Assembly: GCA_963727845.1 (NCBI GenBank)
Contig: CAVSHI010000003.1
Span: 992,001 to 1,056,000 of the forward strand
Direction: 5' to 3'
Length of the DNA stretch: 64,000 bases
Source of the DNA: JBEKTW01 sp963727845
GTDB lineage: Bacteria; Bacteroidota; Ignavibacteria; UBA10030; SZUA-254
This document shows, piece by piece, positions 29,103 through 38,328 of this stretch (positions are counted from its first letter, which is position 1; the number at the start of each line of letters is the position of its first letter). The translations under genes were made by a program, and so were the position numbers. Below the pieces are notes generated by a model, which was given only the letters and a program-made list of their open reading frames with translations, was not told where the DNA came from and made no database searches.

Positions 29103-29972
29103 GTCTTTCCCTTTTCTCAGTTTCGTGATGTAGATAATCTGTCCCATGTGCTGTCCGACGTGCTCGACAACGTGAGAAATTGCATCAAGGCACGTATGGT
29201 CCCATTTTTGAAAGCGCCGTACTTCCAGAAGTTTGTCCACATCGAACCCCGCAAGCACGCGATCCGCTTCGAGGAGAGTTTCTTCGAACCTTTTCATTAA
29301 TTCCATTTTCGCGATCCGGTTGCGTTCGGAGAATTCCAGCGCCCGGTTGCGTTCATCGGGGGCGCCACCGATGCCGGATATAATCCATTGCCGGATGTTG
29401 CCGCACAGATGGAGAATCAGGTTTCCGATACTGTTGTCGGTTTCGTGCGCCCGCCACCAGATGTCTTCTTCCGATAGTTCAGCAAAGCAACCCTGAATCT
29501 TGGGAAGATAATCCTTCAGCAATCTCCGGCGGCAGTAGGAAATGTACTCTTTGCCGAGTTGCGACTTCACGGATGGCCTTCGACGTGAGAAAATCTTCCG
29601 CCTGACCCGAACCTTCTTGCCGAAATTGATAAGCAGTCCGAGTTCTATCCCCGATGATCTCAAATGATCCACGAGTTGCTTTTCAAACGATCTCCGGAGC
29701 GGGTGATCTGCTGCCACTTCAACGATGACCTTTCCCTCCACGAGCAGATCGACGACCACATCTCGTTCCCGCCCTCCGGTGCTGCTTACGCCCATCGGTT
29801 TCCGCTGCTCGACTTTGACCCCCAGATTCTGCAATTCTTCTGCGAGCGCATCTTCATACGCTTTGTCCCGCAGAGACTGCCCCAGTCTCTTATGAACAGT
29901 AGATGCAGCTTCAAGGATCTTCTCGGTCAATTCCCTGTAGGGATGGACTTTCTCAGTAACTGCTTTTTTCAT
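29082..29972 (-). CDS. Fusion of a GxxExxY nuclease-like domain and a DinB/DUF1572 domain
   Basis: The 296 residues fall into two parts. Residues 1-130 match GxxExxY proteins, a PD-(D/E)XK-related family: ELTEKILEAASTVHKRLGQ, AYEDALAEELQNLGVKVEQRKP, VVVDLLVEGKVIVEVA and GLLINFG. The name motif is degenerate here (SLRDKAY). Residues 140-296 match DUF1572 in the DinB superfamily: RRRLLKDYLPKIQGCF, WWRAHETDNSIGNLILHLCGN, and HVVEHVGQHMGQIIYITK with the metal-site histidines. These families are normally separate genes. The join lies around SVKSQLGKEY. It may be a true fusion or two genes merged by loss of a stop. The function is unknown. Confidence 0.78.
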   Translation of the reverse strand: MKKAVTEKVHPYRELTEKILEAASTVHKRLGQSLRDKAYEDALAEELQNLGVKVEQRKPMGVSSTGGRERDVVVDLLVEGKVIVEVAADHPLRRSFEKQLVDHLRSSGIELGLLINFGKKVRVRRKIFSRRRPSVKSQLGKEYISYCRRRLLKDYLPKIQGCFAELSEEDIWWRAHETDNSIGNLILHLCGNIRQWIISGIGGAPDERNRALEFSERNRIAKMELMKRFEETLLEADRVLAGFDVDKLLEVRRFQKWDHTCLDAISHVVEHVGQHMGQIIYITKLRKGKDLKFWDL

Positions 29973-29993
29973 GTCGTCCTCTCTGAAATGTGA

Positions 29994-31961
29994 TCATTGG
30001 TTCTTCCGATGCTCGAGCGTTGCAATCCTGCCGGTGAGTTCATCCCACGCCGCATACGCTTTCTGCAGTCCCGCCTGGATTTCTTTATATTCATTCGACA
30101 TTTTCTTCGCTTCGTCCCCCGCTCTATACGTATCGGGGTTGGCCATCAGTCCTTCAATTTCCGACTTCCGCGACTCCATCCGGGAGATATCTTTCTCGAC
30201 TTTTTCGAGTTCTTTGCGGACGGGGAGCAGCAGCTTATAGAGTTTCTGGCGGCGTTCAGCATCCTGCCGCTTGCGTTCCTTCTCCGGCACAGCGTTGGAC
30301 GCCGTGGCGCGCGACGCGGCGGATGATATGCGCGCTTGTTCCCTTATCGACTCACGTTCGGCTTTCTTCTTCGCGAGATATTCGGAGACATTGCCGAGAT
30401 ACGTCCGCATAGAACCAGGACTGAATTCCAGGACCTTCTTGATGAGCGGGTCGAGGAATGCACGGTCATGGGAGACGATAACAAACGTTCCCTCGTATTC
30501 CCTCAACGCATCCTGCAGGACGCCTTTCGAACGCATATCGAGGTGGTTCGTCGGTTCGTCCAGAATGAGAAAATTAGCCGGCTGCAACAGCATTTTCGCA
30601 AGTGCGAGACGGCTTTTCTCGCCGCCGGAAAGAACCGCCACCTGCTTGAACACATCGTCGCCGTGGAAGAGGAATGAGCCGAGGATCGTCCTGAGCTTCC
30701 TGCGGACATCTCCGACGGCAACATCGTCGACAATCTGAATGGCTTCTTTCGATAAATCCAGCTCTTCCGCCTGATGCTGGCCGAAATACGAAAGAACGAC
30801 GTTGTAGCCGGGAATCCTCTCCCCGCTCTCGAAAGGTTCAACGCCCGCAAGAATGCGTGAAAAGGTCGACTTGCCGGCTCCGTTCACGCCGACAACTGCG
30901 ATCCTGTCGCGCCGCTCGATTGTGTAATCGAGGTTGTCGAAGACCCGGACTGCGGCGTAGTGCTTCCGTATGTTTTTCAACTCCATGACGATGGCTCCGC
31001 TCTGGGGCGGCGGCGGAAATTTGAATCGAATTCCTTCCTCGTCGTTTTCAATCTCAATGAGATCGATTTTCTCGAGTTGCTTGATGCGGCTCTGAACCTG
31101 CCGCGCCTTCGTAGCTTTGTACCGGAAGCGTTCAATGAACCGCTGGGTTTGCTCCAGTTGCTTTTGCTGGTTCTTGTAAGCATTGACCTGCTGTTCCTTG
31201 CGGACGAGCCTTTCCTGTTCGTAAAACGAATAGTTTCCCGAATATATCTCCAGGCGGCCTATGGTAAGCGCCAGTGTCTTCGTCGTGAGCGAATCGAGAA
31301 ACGCTCTGTCGTGCGAGACAAGAACAATGGCGCCGTTATACTGCCGGAGATATTCCTCGAGCCACTGGAGAGACTCGATGTCGAGATGGTTGGTCGGTTC
31401 GTCGAGGAGCAGAACCGAGGGTTCTTGGAGAAGAAGTTTCGCCAGTGCGATGCGCATCTGCCAACCGCCGCTGAATTCTTCCGTTTGCCGGCTGAAATCT
31501 GCAACGGAAAATCCCAGCCCCATCAACACGCGCTCGGCTTTGGACCGCATGCGAAATGCGTCGAGATCCTCCAGCTTATGGTAAAGCTCCCCGTGCACTT
31601 CGATCGTCTCAGCGTACTCTGCGCTGGCCGGGTCGAGCGAGGAGAGCCTGTCCTGCACTTCGCGAATTTCATTTTGCACTTCGATAATATCTTCAAATGC
31701 GGTTTCGGCTTCTTCGACGAGTGTTTTTCCGGTCGCGATGATGCCATCCTGCGGCAAATAACCGACCGTCACATAATGCGCTTTACCGATGCTTCCGCTA
31801 TCCGGACCGTTGAGACCGGCGATAATTTTCAGAAGCGTGGATTTCCCCGTGCCGTTCGAGCCGACGAGACCGGTGCGATCGTGCGGACCGATAACGAGTG
31901 AAACGTCATCGAACAACGTCCGGGCACCGAACTGAATGGATATTTGGTTTAAGGAGAGCAC
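29994..31961 (-). CDS. ABC-F family ATP-binding protein
   Basis: This 655-residue protein has two ABC ATPase domains and no membrane part, the ABC-F layout of ribosome-associated factors such as EttA, Uup and YdiF. Walker A motifs are GSNGTGKST (residues 34-42) and GVNGAGKST (near 353). Signatures are EFSGGWQMRIALAKLL and LSGGEKSRLALAKMLL, each followed by LLDEPTNHLD or ILDEPTNHLD. The linker between the domains is charged and helical, and the C terminus is a coiled coil (roughly 560-650), as in Uup/YdiF. It probably helps stalled or antibiotic-blocked ribosomes. Which subfamily cannot be settled here. Confidence 0.92.
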   Translation of the reverse strand: MLSLNQISIQFGARTLFDDVSLVIGPHDRTGLVGSNGTGKSTLLKIIAGLNGPDSGSIGKAHYVTVGYLPQDGIIATGKTLVEEAETAFEDIIEVQNEIREVQDRLSSLDPASAEYAETIEVHGELYHKLEDLDAFRMRSKAERVLMGLGFSVADFSRQTEEFSGGWQMRIALAKLLLQEPSVLLLDEPTNHLDIESLQWLEEYLRQYNGAIVLVSHDRAFLDSLTTKTLALTIGRLEIYSGNYSFYEQERLVRKEQQVNAYKNQQKQLEQTQRFIERFRYKATKARQVQSRIKQLEKIDLIEIENDEEGIRFKFPPPPQSGAIVMELKNIRKHYAAVRVFDNLDYTIERRDRIAVVGVNGAGKSTFSRILAGVEPFESGERIPGYNVVLSYFGQHQAEELDLSKEAIQIVDDVAVGDVRRKLRTILGSFLFHGDDVFKQVAVLSGGEKSRLALAKMLLQPANFLILDEPTNHLDMRSKGVLQDALREYEGTFVIVSHDRAFLDPLIKKVLEFSPGSMRTYLGNVSEYLAKKKAERESIREQARISSAASRATASNAVPEKERKRQDAERRQKLYKLLLPVRKELEKVEKDISRMESRKSEIEGLMANPDTYRAGDEAKKMSNEYKEIQAGLQKAYAAWDELTGRIATLEHRKNQ

Positions 31962-31973
31962 GGCGTCAGATAA

Positions 31974-33254
31974 TTATGCGACTTCCTTCACGGCATCGAG
32001 AAACTTGTTCACCTCGTCGAAATTGTTGTACATGTGCGTGGAGATGCGGATTGAATTCAAATGGCTCTCCCCGACCAGGCGGATGCGAAAACCTCTCTTC
32101 GACGCATGCTCGCCGAATTTGTCATGCGCTATGTTCCTGAGACGAAAGCCTACGATCGAACCACGGGATTGATCCTCCGTCGGCGTCAGCATTTCAACGC
32201 GGTCGCCAAGTTTCAACAATTCCCGCTGCAAATATCCCGCGAGCGCGTTCCCGCGATGGACAACGTTCTCCGTGCCGACATGGTAAAGGAAATCAACCGC
32301 CGCCGCCAGCCCGATGTAGATAGCGGCGTTCTGTGTTGCGAAATCGTAGCGATGGGCCGTCGGCACGTACCCCTTAAACTCCGGCGACTCGGTTGTCAGA
32401 TCCCAGCCGGTGTCCGAGTAGCCGCCGATCCATTTAGCCTGGCAGACCTCAAGCATCTCTTTCCGGACGTACAGAAATCCGGTCCCTTTCGGCCCGCACA
32501 TCCACTTATGGCAACACGTCGCATAAAAATCACAGCCGATGTCTTTCAGATCAAGCATTGTCATTCCCGGACCGTGTGCCCCATCGAAGAACACCCACAG
32601 GCCCTTGTCGTGGCCGAGCCTTGCAATTTCTTTGACGGGAAATACTTGTCCAATTGTGCAGGTGATATGGGGAATTGCGATTGCCCTTGTGTTGTGCGTG
32701 ATCAGATCGTTGATACGGTTGAGATTCTCGTTCGCGGTTTGCGCGGGCTTGAGGGTTTTGATAACGATCCCGTCGAGTTTCGCACGGTTCAGCCACGGAA
32801 GCGCATTGCCCGCATGTTCGTGTGTCGTCAGGATCACTTCATCGCCGCGTTTCAGCGGAAGCCCCCACGCCACGATGTTGATTCCCTCGGTCGCATTGTG
32901 CGTCAGCGAGATTTCAGATTCATCGACGTTGACGAATTTCGCGAGTTTCGGTCGCGCAACCTCCCACCCGCTGTACTCTCCGGCCGTGTCGATATTGTCG
33001 ATTGCACTTTTGACGGCTTCGCGGACGACATACGGCGAAGGACCCATCGTTCCGGTATTGAAGTACACACGATCATGCGTGAGCGGAAATTGGTCTCGCA
33101 CGACTTTCCAGAACTGCTCATCCTCGGGCTGAACGGTTTGATCGTTGGAGATGACGTAACGGGCACGAGAAGTCTCCGGAACTGCGGTCAGGATCCACGC
33201 TCCGACTGCACCGCCGGCGACTTCTTTAATAAAATTTCTTCGTGAGGTGTGCAT
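31974..33254 (-). CDS. Tat-exported class V aminotransferase-like PLP enzyme
   Basis: The protein has 426 residues from the ATG at 33254, which has AAGAGGA eight bases upstream. A frame extension of 20 residues lacks a ribosome site. The N terminus has a twin-arginine signal (SRRNFIKEVAGGAVGAW). The rest is a class V fold-type I aminotransferase resembling isopenicillin-N-epimerase/cysteine-desulfurase-like proteins: THNATEGINIVAWGL, VFFDGAHGPGMTMLD (Asp224 contacts PLP) and the Schiff-base Lys250 in ATCCHKWMCGPKGTGFLYV. A Tat signal on a PLP enzyme implies folding with cofactor before export. The substrate is unknown. Confidence 0.85.
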   Translation of the reverse strand: MHTSRRNFIKEVAGGAVGAWILTAVPETSRARYVISNDQTVQPEDEQFWKVVRDQFPLTHDRVYFNTGTMGPSPYVVREAVKSAIDNIDTAGEYSGWEVARPKLAKFVNVDESEISLTHNATEGINIVAWGLPLKRGDEVILTTHEHAGNALPWLNRAKLDGIVIKTLKPAQTANENLNRINDLITHNTRAIAIPHITCTIGQVFPVKEIARLGHDKGLWVFFDGAHGPGMTMLDLKDIGCDFYATCCHKWMCGPKGTGFLYVRKEMLEVCQAKWIGGYSDTGWDLTTESPEFKGYVPTAHRYDFATQNAAIYIGLAAAVDFLYHVGTENVVHRGNALAGYLQRELLKLGDRVEMLTPTEDQSRGSIVGFRLRNIAHDKFGEHASKRGFRIRLVGESHLNSIRISTHMYNNFDEVNKFLDAVKEVA

Positions 33255-33482
33255 TGTACCGTTCCTCTTGATTAGTTGTCCCTGTAATTGGTCTTCCCAG
33301 CGGTTAGCGACCATATTGGTATTGCCGGGTGAAACAATATAATGAATTCGTTGAGGGGAATAAAGGAGACGCCGGGGCCGGACCTTTCAGAGCTTACAAC
33401 TTTGAACATTCCCTGATTTTCATCATATTTTCATGTTGTTTCCATAATCTTCAATATTACCGGCCAACTGTGTCTGTGAACA

Positions 33483-34161
33483 ATGCGTATTCTTCTAATA
33501 GAAGACGACAAGAAAATTGCCTCCGCGGTCTCTAAAAACCTGAGGGCGGAAGGTTACGCCGTTGACATCGCCTATGACGGTGTCAAGGGAGAAGAACTTG
33601 CGCTGGTCAGCGACAACGATCTGATCATTCTCGACGTTTTACTTCCTTTGCAGGACGGCTGGACGACGTGCGTGAATCTACGGAAACAGAAGGTGTTGAC
33701 TCCGATTATCATGTTGACGGCACTCCAGGAAGTCAACGACAAGATCCGGGGTCTGGACTGCGGGGCCGACGATTATCTCGCCAAGCCGTTCCATTTCGGG
33801 GAACTTCTCGCGAGGATTCGCTCCCTGGTGCGGAGAAAAAGCGAGGTACGGAGCACCGTCATCGAGAAGTTTCGGCCTGACCCTCGACGTCACCACGCAT
33901 AAGGCGTTCCGGGATGGACGGGAAATTTTCCTGACCTCGAAGGAATATGCGTTACTTGAACTCTTCATGATGAACCCCGGCAGGATTCTTTCGCGTGAAA
34001 CGATCTCCGAGCACGTTTGGGATATGAATTTCGAACCTCGCAGCAATGTCATCGAGTCTTTTGTGAAATTCCTCCGCCAGAAAGTGGATAAGGGATTCAG
34101 AACCCGGCTCATCCACACCGTCCGTGGGTCGGGATATATCTTCTCGGACACAGAATCGTAG
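33483..34161 (+). CDS. OmpR/PhoB-type response regulator, frameshifted
   Basis: The receiver domain is intact (MRILLIEDDKKIASAVSK, phospho-acceptor Asp51 in LIILDVLLP, DDYLAKPFHFGELLARI). The winged-helix DNA-binding domain follows in another frame: FGLTLDVTTHKAFRDGREI, LTSKEYALLELFMMNPGRIL, SETISEHVWD-type helix and HTVRGSGYIF. Removing one T from the TTT near 33870-33872 rejoins the two into about 226 residues, the normal family length. The partner histidine kinase starts 13 bases after the stop. The pair resembles CusRS/QseBC-type systems and lies just upstream of the kdp cluster, but it is not KdpDE, which is found at 47-50 kb. Confidence 0.85.
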
Positions 34162-34174
34162 CTGCTCCGCGTCG

Positions 34175-35557
34175 ATGCTAACCATCAAAACAAAAATCAT
34201 CATCGCGTACACGCTCGTCTTCGGCGTGATGCTGGTTCTCTTTGCCTACTTCATCTACCGCGACACGCAGGAAGCGGAAACGGCTAAGGTCGATGCCCGT
34301 CTGGAAACGCACGCCGCAAAAATAATAACTGAACTCGAAGAGGAGAGCGATAGTTCCGCACCCGTTGAGGTACACGCGATTCTTGGAATTCCCGCGGAAG
34401 GGTTGACCGGATTGCGCATTCAACTCTTCGATCAATCCGGAAAAACCGTTGTTGCAGACACTGCGCTTCAGCCGTGTGCGTCGACGAACTGGAGGGAAGC
34501 AGTCGCCGGTAGACGTTATCGTGAAGTCCTGCGTATCGGCGGGCAGGAGTACCGATGCCTCTGGGTCCCGATCGAGCTCAATGATAAGTATCCGGCCGCA
34601 GTGCAGCTTGCCGCATCTCTTGGAGATGCCGACGCAAACCTGCACCGGCTTCTGCTCTTCTTTATTATGGGAATTCCTCTCGCATTGATAGTCGCCGCGC
34701 TGGCGGCATACCTTATAACGCGCATGGCATTTCGCCCTATTCTGGGAATGGTGGAAACCGCCCGGCAAATTACGGCAAGAGACCTTCATCATCGTCTCAC
34801 GCTGCCGGCCGCGAAGGACGAAGTCCGGTTGCTCGGCGAGACGCTCAACAACATGATCGAGCGTATCGAAGCATCATTCCGGAGCCAGAAGCAATTTGTC
34901 GCCGACGCGTCGCACGAGATCCGGACACCTCTCACGGTCATCTGCAGTGAACTGGAATTCGCCGAACGCCGGGTTACCGGGGCCGCCGTAAAAGAAAGCA
35001 TTCAAATATCACTTTCGGAGATAGACCGGCTTGCGAAATTGACGGACAGTCTTCTGCTCCTTGCCAGACTCGACGCATCACAACTGAAACTCAGTCTCCA
35101 GCCAGTCAGGATTGATGAGCTACTGGTTGAATGTGTACAGCTCGCAAAGAGTCTCGCCGACAAAAAGAATATCCAGCTACGGGTGAATCTGGAGGAACCG
35201 CTGGTGCTGCAGGCAGACAGAGAAAGGATGAAGAGCATCATTCTGAACCTGCTTGATAATGCAGTGAAGTACTCCGGCAGCGGCACCACCGTCAGTGTTT
35301 CGCTGGCGCGAAAAGATTCCGCGGCGAGGCTCTCCGTTGCGGACCAGGGCCGCGGGATTCCGGCGGATGCCCTTGCGGACATTTTCAAACGCTTCTACCG
35401 CGTCGATGCATCGCGCACTCAGATCGAGGGAAGCGGCTTGGGACTTGCGATTGTGGAACGGCTTGTAGAACTCCACGGCGGCAAGATTTCCGTTCAGAGC
35501 CAAGCGGGAAAAGGAACGACCTTCACCGTAGAATTTCCCCTGGCCCCTTCCTCGTAG
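34175..35557 (+). CDS. Sensor histidine kinase
   Basis: The protein has 460 residues from the ATG at 34175; an earlier in-frame start would overlap the regulator gene. Layout: TM1 (IIIAYTLVFGVMLVLFAYF), a periplasmic sensor region of about 130 residues, TM2 (LLLFFIMGIPLALIVAALAAYLI), HAMP, HisKA with phospho-accepting His247 in VADASHEIRTPLTV, and HATPase_c with N box LLDNAVKYSG, G1 DQGRGIPAD and G2 GSGLGLAIVERL. It is the cognate kinase of the regulator just upstream. The stimulus cannot be read from sequence. Metal, envelope stress or potassium are possible given the kdp cluster 240 bases downstream. Confidence 0.9.
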   Translation: MLTIKTKIIIAYTLVFGVMLVLFAYFIYRDTQEAETAKVDARLETHAAKIITELEEESDSSAPVEVHAILGIPAEGLTGLRIQLFDQSGKTVVADTALQPCASTNWREAVAGRRYREVLRIGGQEYRCLWVPIELNDKYPAAVQLAASLGDADANLHRLLLFFIMGIPLALIVAALAAYLITRMAFRPILGMVETARQITARDLHHRLTLPAAKDEVRLLGETLNNMIERIEASFRSQKQFVADASHEIRTPLTVICSELEFAERRVTGAAVKESIQISLSEIDRLAKLTDSLLLLARLDASQLKLSLQPVRIDELLVECVQLAKSLADKKNIQLRVNLEEPLVLQADRERMKSIILNLLDNAVKYSGSGTTVSVSLARKDSAARLSVADQGRGIPADALADIFKRFYRVDASRTQIEGSGLGLAIVERLVELHGGKISVQSQAGKGTTFTVEFPLAPSS

Positions 35558-35794
35558 GGACACCTGATTTCACTATCCCATCTGGGAGATCTTCGAACCC
35601 CTTAATGTAAGTGTACGGGATGCAGAAGTTCCGACCTCTGCCAGAATGCGCCTGTGCTGGCAGATTTTCAATGATCCCATGCTTCTTTACATCATTTTTA
35701 TACTCACCACCATTCATTTTACGCTTTCTTCATTTACTTTCTCTGCGGGGTTATTCATATTGGTACCCTCAAGAATGCCTTCCAAGGACACACG
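35558..35794. promoter_or_regulatory. Intergenic region upstream of the kdp cluster
   Basis: About 237 bases lie between the kinase gene and kdpC. The second half is A/T-rich (around 35690-35760) and likely contains the kdp promoter and KdpE site. I cannot identify specific boxes. AAGGA lies seven bases before the kdpC ATG. No known riboswitch fold was recognised. Confidence 0.35.
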
Positions 35795-36388
35795 ATGATA
35801 CTGAAAAACATTCGACCAGCGCTGGTGCTACTTGCGCTGTTAACAATAATCACCGGATTGATCTATCCGCTGGTGGTGACCGGGATTGCGCAGGCGGTCT
35901 TCCCGTCCCGAGCGAACGGCAGTTTTATTCAATCGGGCGGAAAGGTCCGCGGCTCGGAATTGATCGGTCAGCCGTTCAGCGATCCAAAATATTTTTGGAG
36001 CCGCCTGTCGGCAACCACGCCGTACGCCTACAACGCCGGCGCGTCAACCGGTTCGAACTACGGACCGCTCAACCCCTCCCTTTTGGAAACAGCGCAAAAG
36101 AGGACCAATGACCTAAAAGACGCCGACCTCTACAATGCTCAGCCGATTCCGGTGGATCTCGTGACGGCATCGGGCAGCGGTCTCGACCCCCATATCAGCG
36201 TGGCAGCGGCACTCTACCAGCTTCCCCGGGTAGCCCGGAACAGGAACATGAGCGAGGAACAAGTCCGTTTGCTGCTGAACGAATCTACGGAAGGCAGGCA
36301 ATGGGGATTTCTCGGGGAATCACGTGTGAATGTGCTGAAGCTGAATCTGGCGCTGGATGAAATTCAAACGTCATCGGAGAATAAATAG
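35795..36388 (+). CDS. kdpC: Potassium-transporting ATPase subunit C
   Basis: This 197-residue subunit has one N-terminal membrane segment (ALVLLALLTIITGLIYPLVVTGIAQAVFP region) and a periplasmic domain. Family motifs are visible: RGSELIGQPFSDPKYFWSR, ASTGSNYGPLNPSL, DLVTASGSGLDPHIS, RNRNMSEEQVRLL and LGESRVNVLKLNLALDE. KdpC stabilises the KdpFABC pump and helps coupling. In most bacteria kdpC is the last gene of kdpFABC; here it comes first, two bases before a small membrane ORF and kdpF. Confidence 0.95.
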   Translation: MILKNIRPALVLLALLTIITGLIYPLVVTGIAQAVFPSRANGSFIQSGGKVRGSELIGQPFSDPKYFWSRLSATTPYAYNAGASTGSNYGPLNPSLLETAQKRTNDLKDADLYNAQPIPVDLVTASGSGLDPHISVAAALYQLPRVARNRNMSEEQVRLLLNESTEGRQWGFLGESRVNVLKLNLALDEIQTSSENK

Positions 36389-36390
36389 CC

Positions 36391-36498
36391 ATGGACATAC
36401 TGTATCTTGGCATCGTCGTCGTCTTTTTTGTTCTCACCTGGGGACTGATGAAGATGTGTGAGAGTCTCAGTGAGCATAAATCGGGAGATCAATTATGA
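36391..36498 (+). CDS. Small membrane protein of the kdp cluster (35 residues)
   Basis: The ORF encodes a single predicted membrane helix (YLGIVVVFFVLTWGLMK) and a short polar tail. It starts two bases after the kdpC stop and its own stop overlaps the kdpF start (ATGA), which strongly supports translation. Short proteins with a similar FALTWGL-like helix occur next to kdpF in other genomes. Its role is unknown, perhaps an extra small subunit. Confidence 0.7.
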   Translation: MDILYLGIVVVFFVLTWGLMKMCESLSEHKSGDQL

Positions 36499-36587
36499 GC
36501 TGGCTTTACATACTAACCGGATTGATCGCTTTAGGGCTTCTCATCTACTTATTTGTCGCACTGCTTAGACCGGAGAAATTCGAATGA
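36495..36587 (+). CDS. kdpF: Potassium-transporting ATPase subunit F
   Basis: This 30-residue single-helix protein (ILTGLIALGLLIYLFVALLRP) ends in the typical RPEKFE. KdpF is a lipid-like stabiliser of the KdpA subunit. It overlaps the preceding small ORF by four bases, and its stop overlaps the kdpA ATG (ATGA at 36584-36587), which fixes the real kdpA start. Confidence 0.9.
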   Translation: MSWLYILTGLIALGLLIYLFVALLRPEKFE

Positions 36588-38327
36588 CGTTCCAACGGAA
36601 TTCTTCAAATCGTTTTCTTCCTGGTCGTACTGCTGCTACTCGTCAAACCGCTGGGCGGATTCATGGCTCGCGTATTCGAGCGCAGGCGGACGTTCCTTGA
36701 CCCGGTTTTCGGTCCTGTTGAACGGTTCCTTTACCGCATGGCAGGCATCAACCCCGATGAGGAAATGGACTGGAAGGCAAATGCCGCGGCAATGCTGTTG
36801 TTCAATGTGTCCGGACTTCTTGTCGTCTATGCATTGCAACGTCTTCAGCAGTTCTTCCCTTTGAATCCGCAGGGTTTCGGCGCGGTGACTCCCGACTCGT
36901 CGTTCAATACGGCGGTCAGTTTCACCACGAACACAAACTGGCAGGCCTACAGCGGCGAAACGACCATGAGCTACCTGACGCAGATGCTCGGGTTTACCGT
37001 TCAGAATTTCCTCTCTGCAGCAACAGGAATGGCGATTCTCGCGCTTTTCATTCGCGGGATTGCACGTCATTCGGCAAAGACCCTGGGAAATTTCTGGGTT
37101 GACATGACCCGAAGCACGCTGTACATCCTGGTGCCACTGTCCATCGTCCTTGCGCTCGTTTGCGTGCAGCAAGGCGTTGTCCAGAACTTCTCACCCTACA
37201 CATCGGTGCCCCTGCTTCAGCCGACCACGGATGCCAGCGGAGCGAAAGTCACAGAACAGGTCATCGCGACGGGGCCCGTCGCATCACAGTTGGCCATCAA
37301 ACACCTCGGCACGAACGGCGGAGGTTTCTTCAACGCGAATGCGGCACATCCGTACGAAAACCCAACGCCCTTGACGGATTTTCTGTTAACGCTTTCGGAA
37401 ACGGCAATCGCACTGGCGCTATGCTACACCTTCGGAAAAATGATCGGCGATAAGCGACAGGGTTGGGCGCTGCTTGCCGCCATGATGATCATCCTGATTG
37501 TGGCGATCTTTGTTGCGTACTATGCCGAGTCGGCAGGTAACCCGAAGCTCGCTGCTCTCGGCGTAGATCAGCACACATCGGCAATCAATCCAGGCGGTAA
37601 CATGGAGGGGAAGGAACTGCGCTTCGGGATCGCCAAGTCCGCTCTCTTCGCCACGGTGACAACGGCGACGTCGTGCGGAGCGGTGAACTCGATGCACGAT
37701 TCGTTCACTCCTCTCGGTGGTATGGTGCCGTTGATCATGATGCATCTCGGAGAGGTCGCTCTCGGCGGAGTCGGATCTGGACTCTACGGCATGCTGGTAT
37801 TCGTGATCGTGGCAGTATTTGTCGCCGGTTTGCTGGTCGGCCGGACGCCAGAGTACATGGGACACAAGATCGAAACGTACGAGATGAAGATGGCGTCGCT
37901 GTTGATTCTCATCATGCCTATTGCCGTCCTGCTGTTTACAGCTCTTGCGGTTGTGACTGCGGATGGAAGAGCGGCAATTGCCAATCCCGGACCCCATGGC
38001 TTCAGCGAGATCCTTTACGTCTTCACGTCGCAGGCGAACAACAACGGAAGCGCCTTTGCGGGGGTGAGCGTCAATACGCCATTCTATAATATCGCCGGCG
38101 GATTGGCAATGCTCATCGGACGGTTCTGGCTGGCGGTGCCGACGCTGGCGCTGGCCGGTTCACTTGTCCGCAAGAAGCTGGTCCCGGCAACCGAAGGGAC
38201 GCTTCCGACACATATCCCGTTGTTCATTTTCTGGCTTATCGCGGTCATCCTGATTGTCGGTGCGCTGAACTTCATTCCGGCCCTCGCATTAGGACCGATT
38301 GTCGAACATTTTATGATGGTACAGTAA
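36584..38327 (+). CDS. kdpA: Potassium-transporting ATPase subunit A, frameshifted near its N terminus
   Basis: KdpA is the membrane channel subunit with four K-channel-like filter regions. The main frame begins effectively at MARVFERRRTFLDPV (36663), but about 26 N-terminal residues are missing there. They exist upstream in another frame: after ATG ACG TTC at 36584, dropping one C of 36592-36593 gives NGILQIVFFLVVLLLLVKPL and then GGFMARVF, the normal KdpA start. The complete protein is then about 580 residues. Filter-like segments such as TNTNWQAYSGE, LGTNGGGFFNANAAHP, TTATSCGAVNSMHDSF and TSQANNNGSAFAG are all present. The ATG overlaps kdpF by four bases. Confidence 0.92.
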
Positions 38328-38328
38328 C

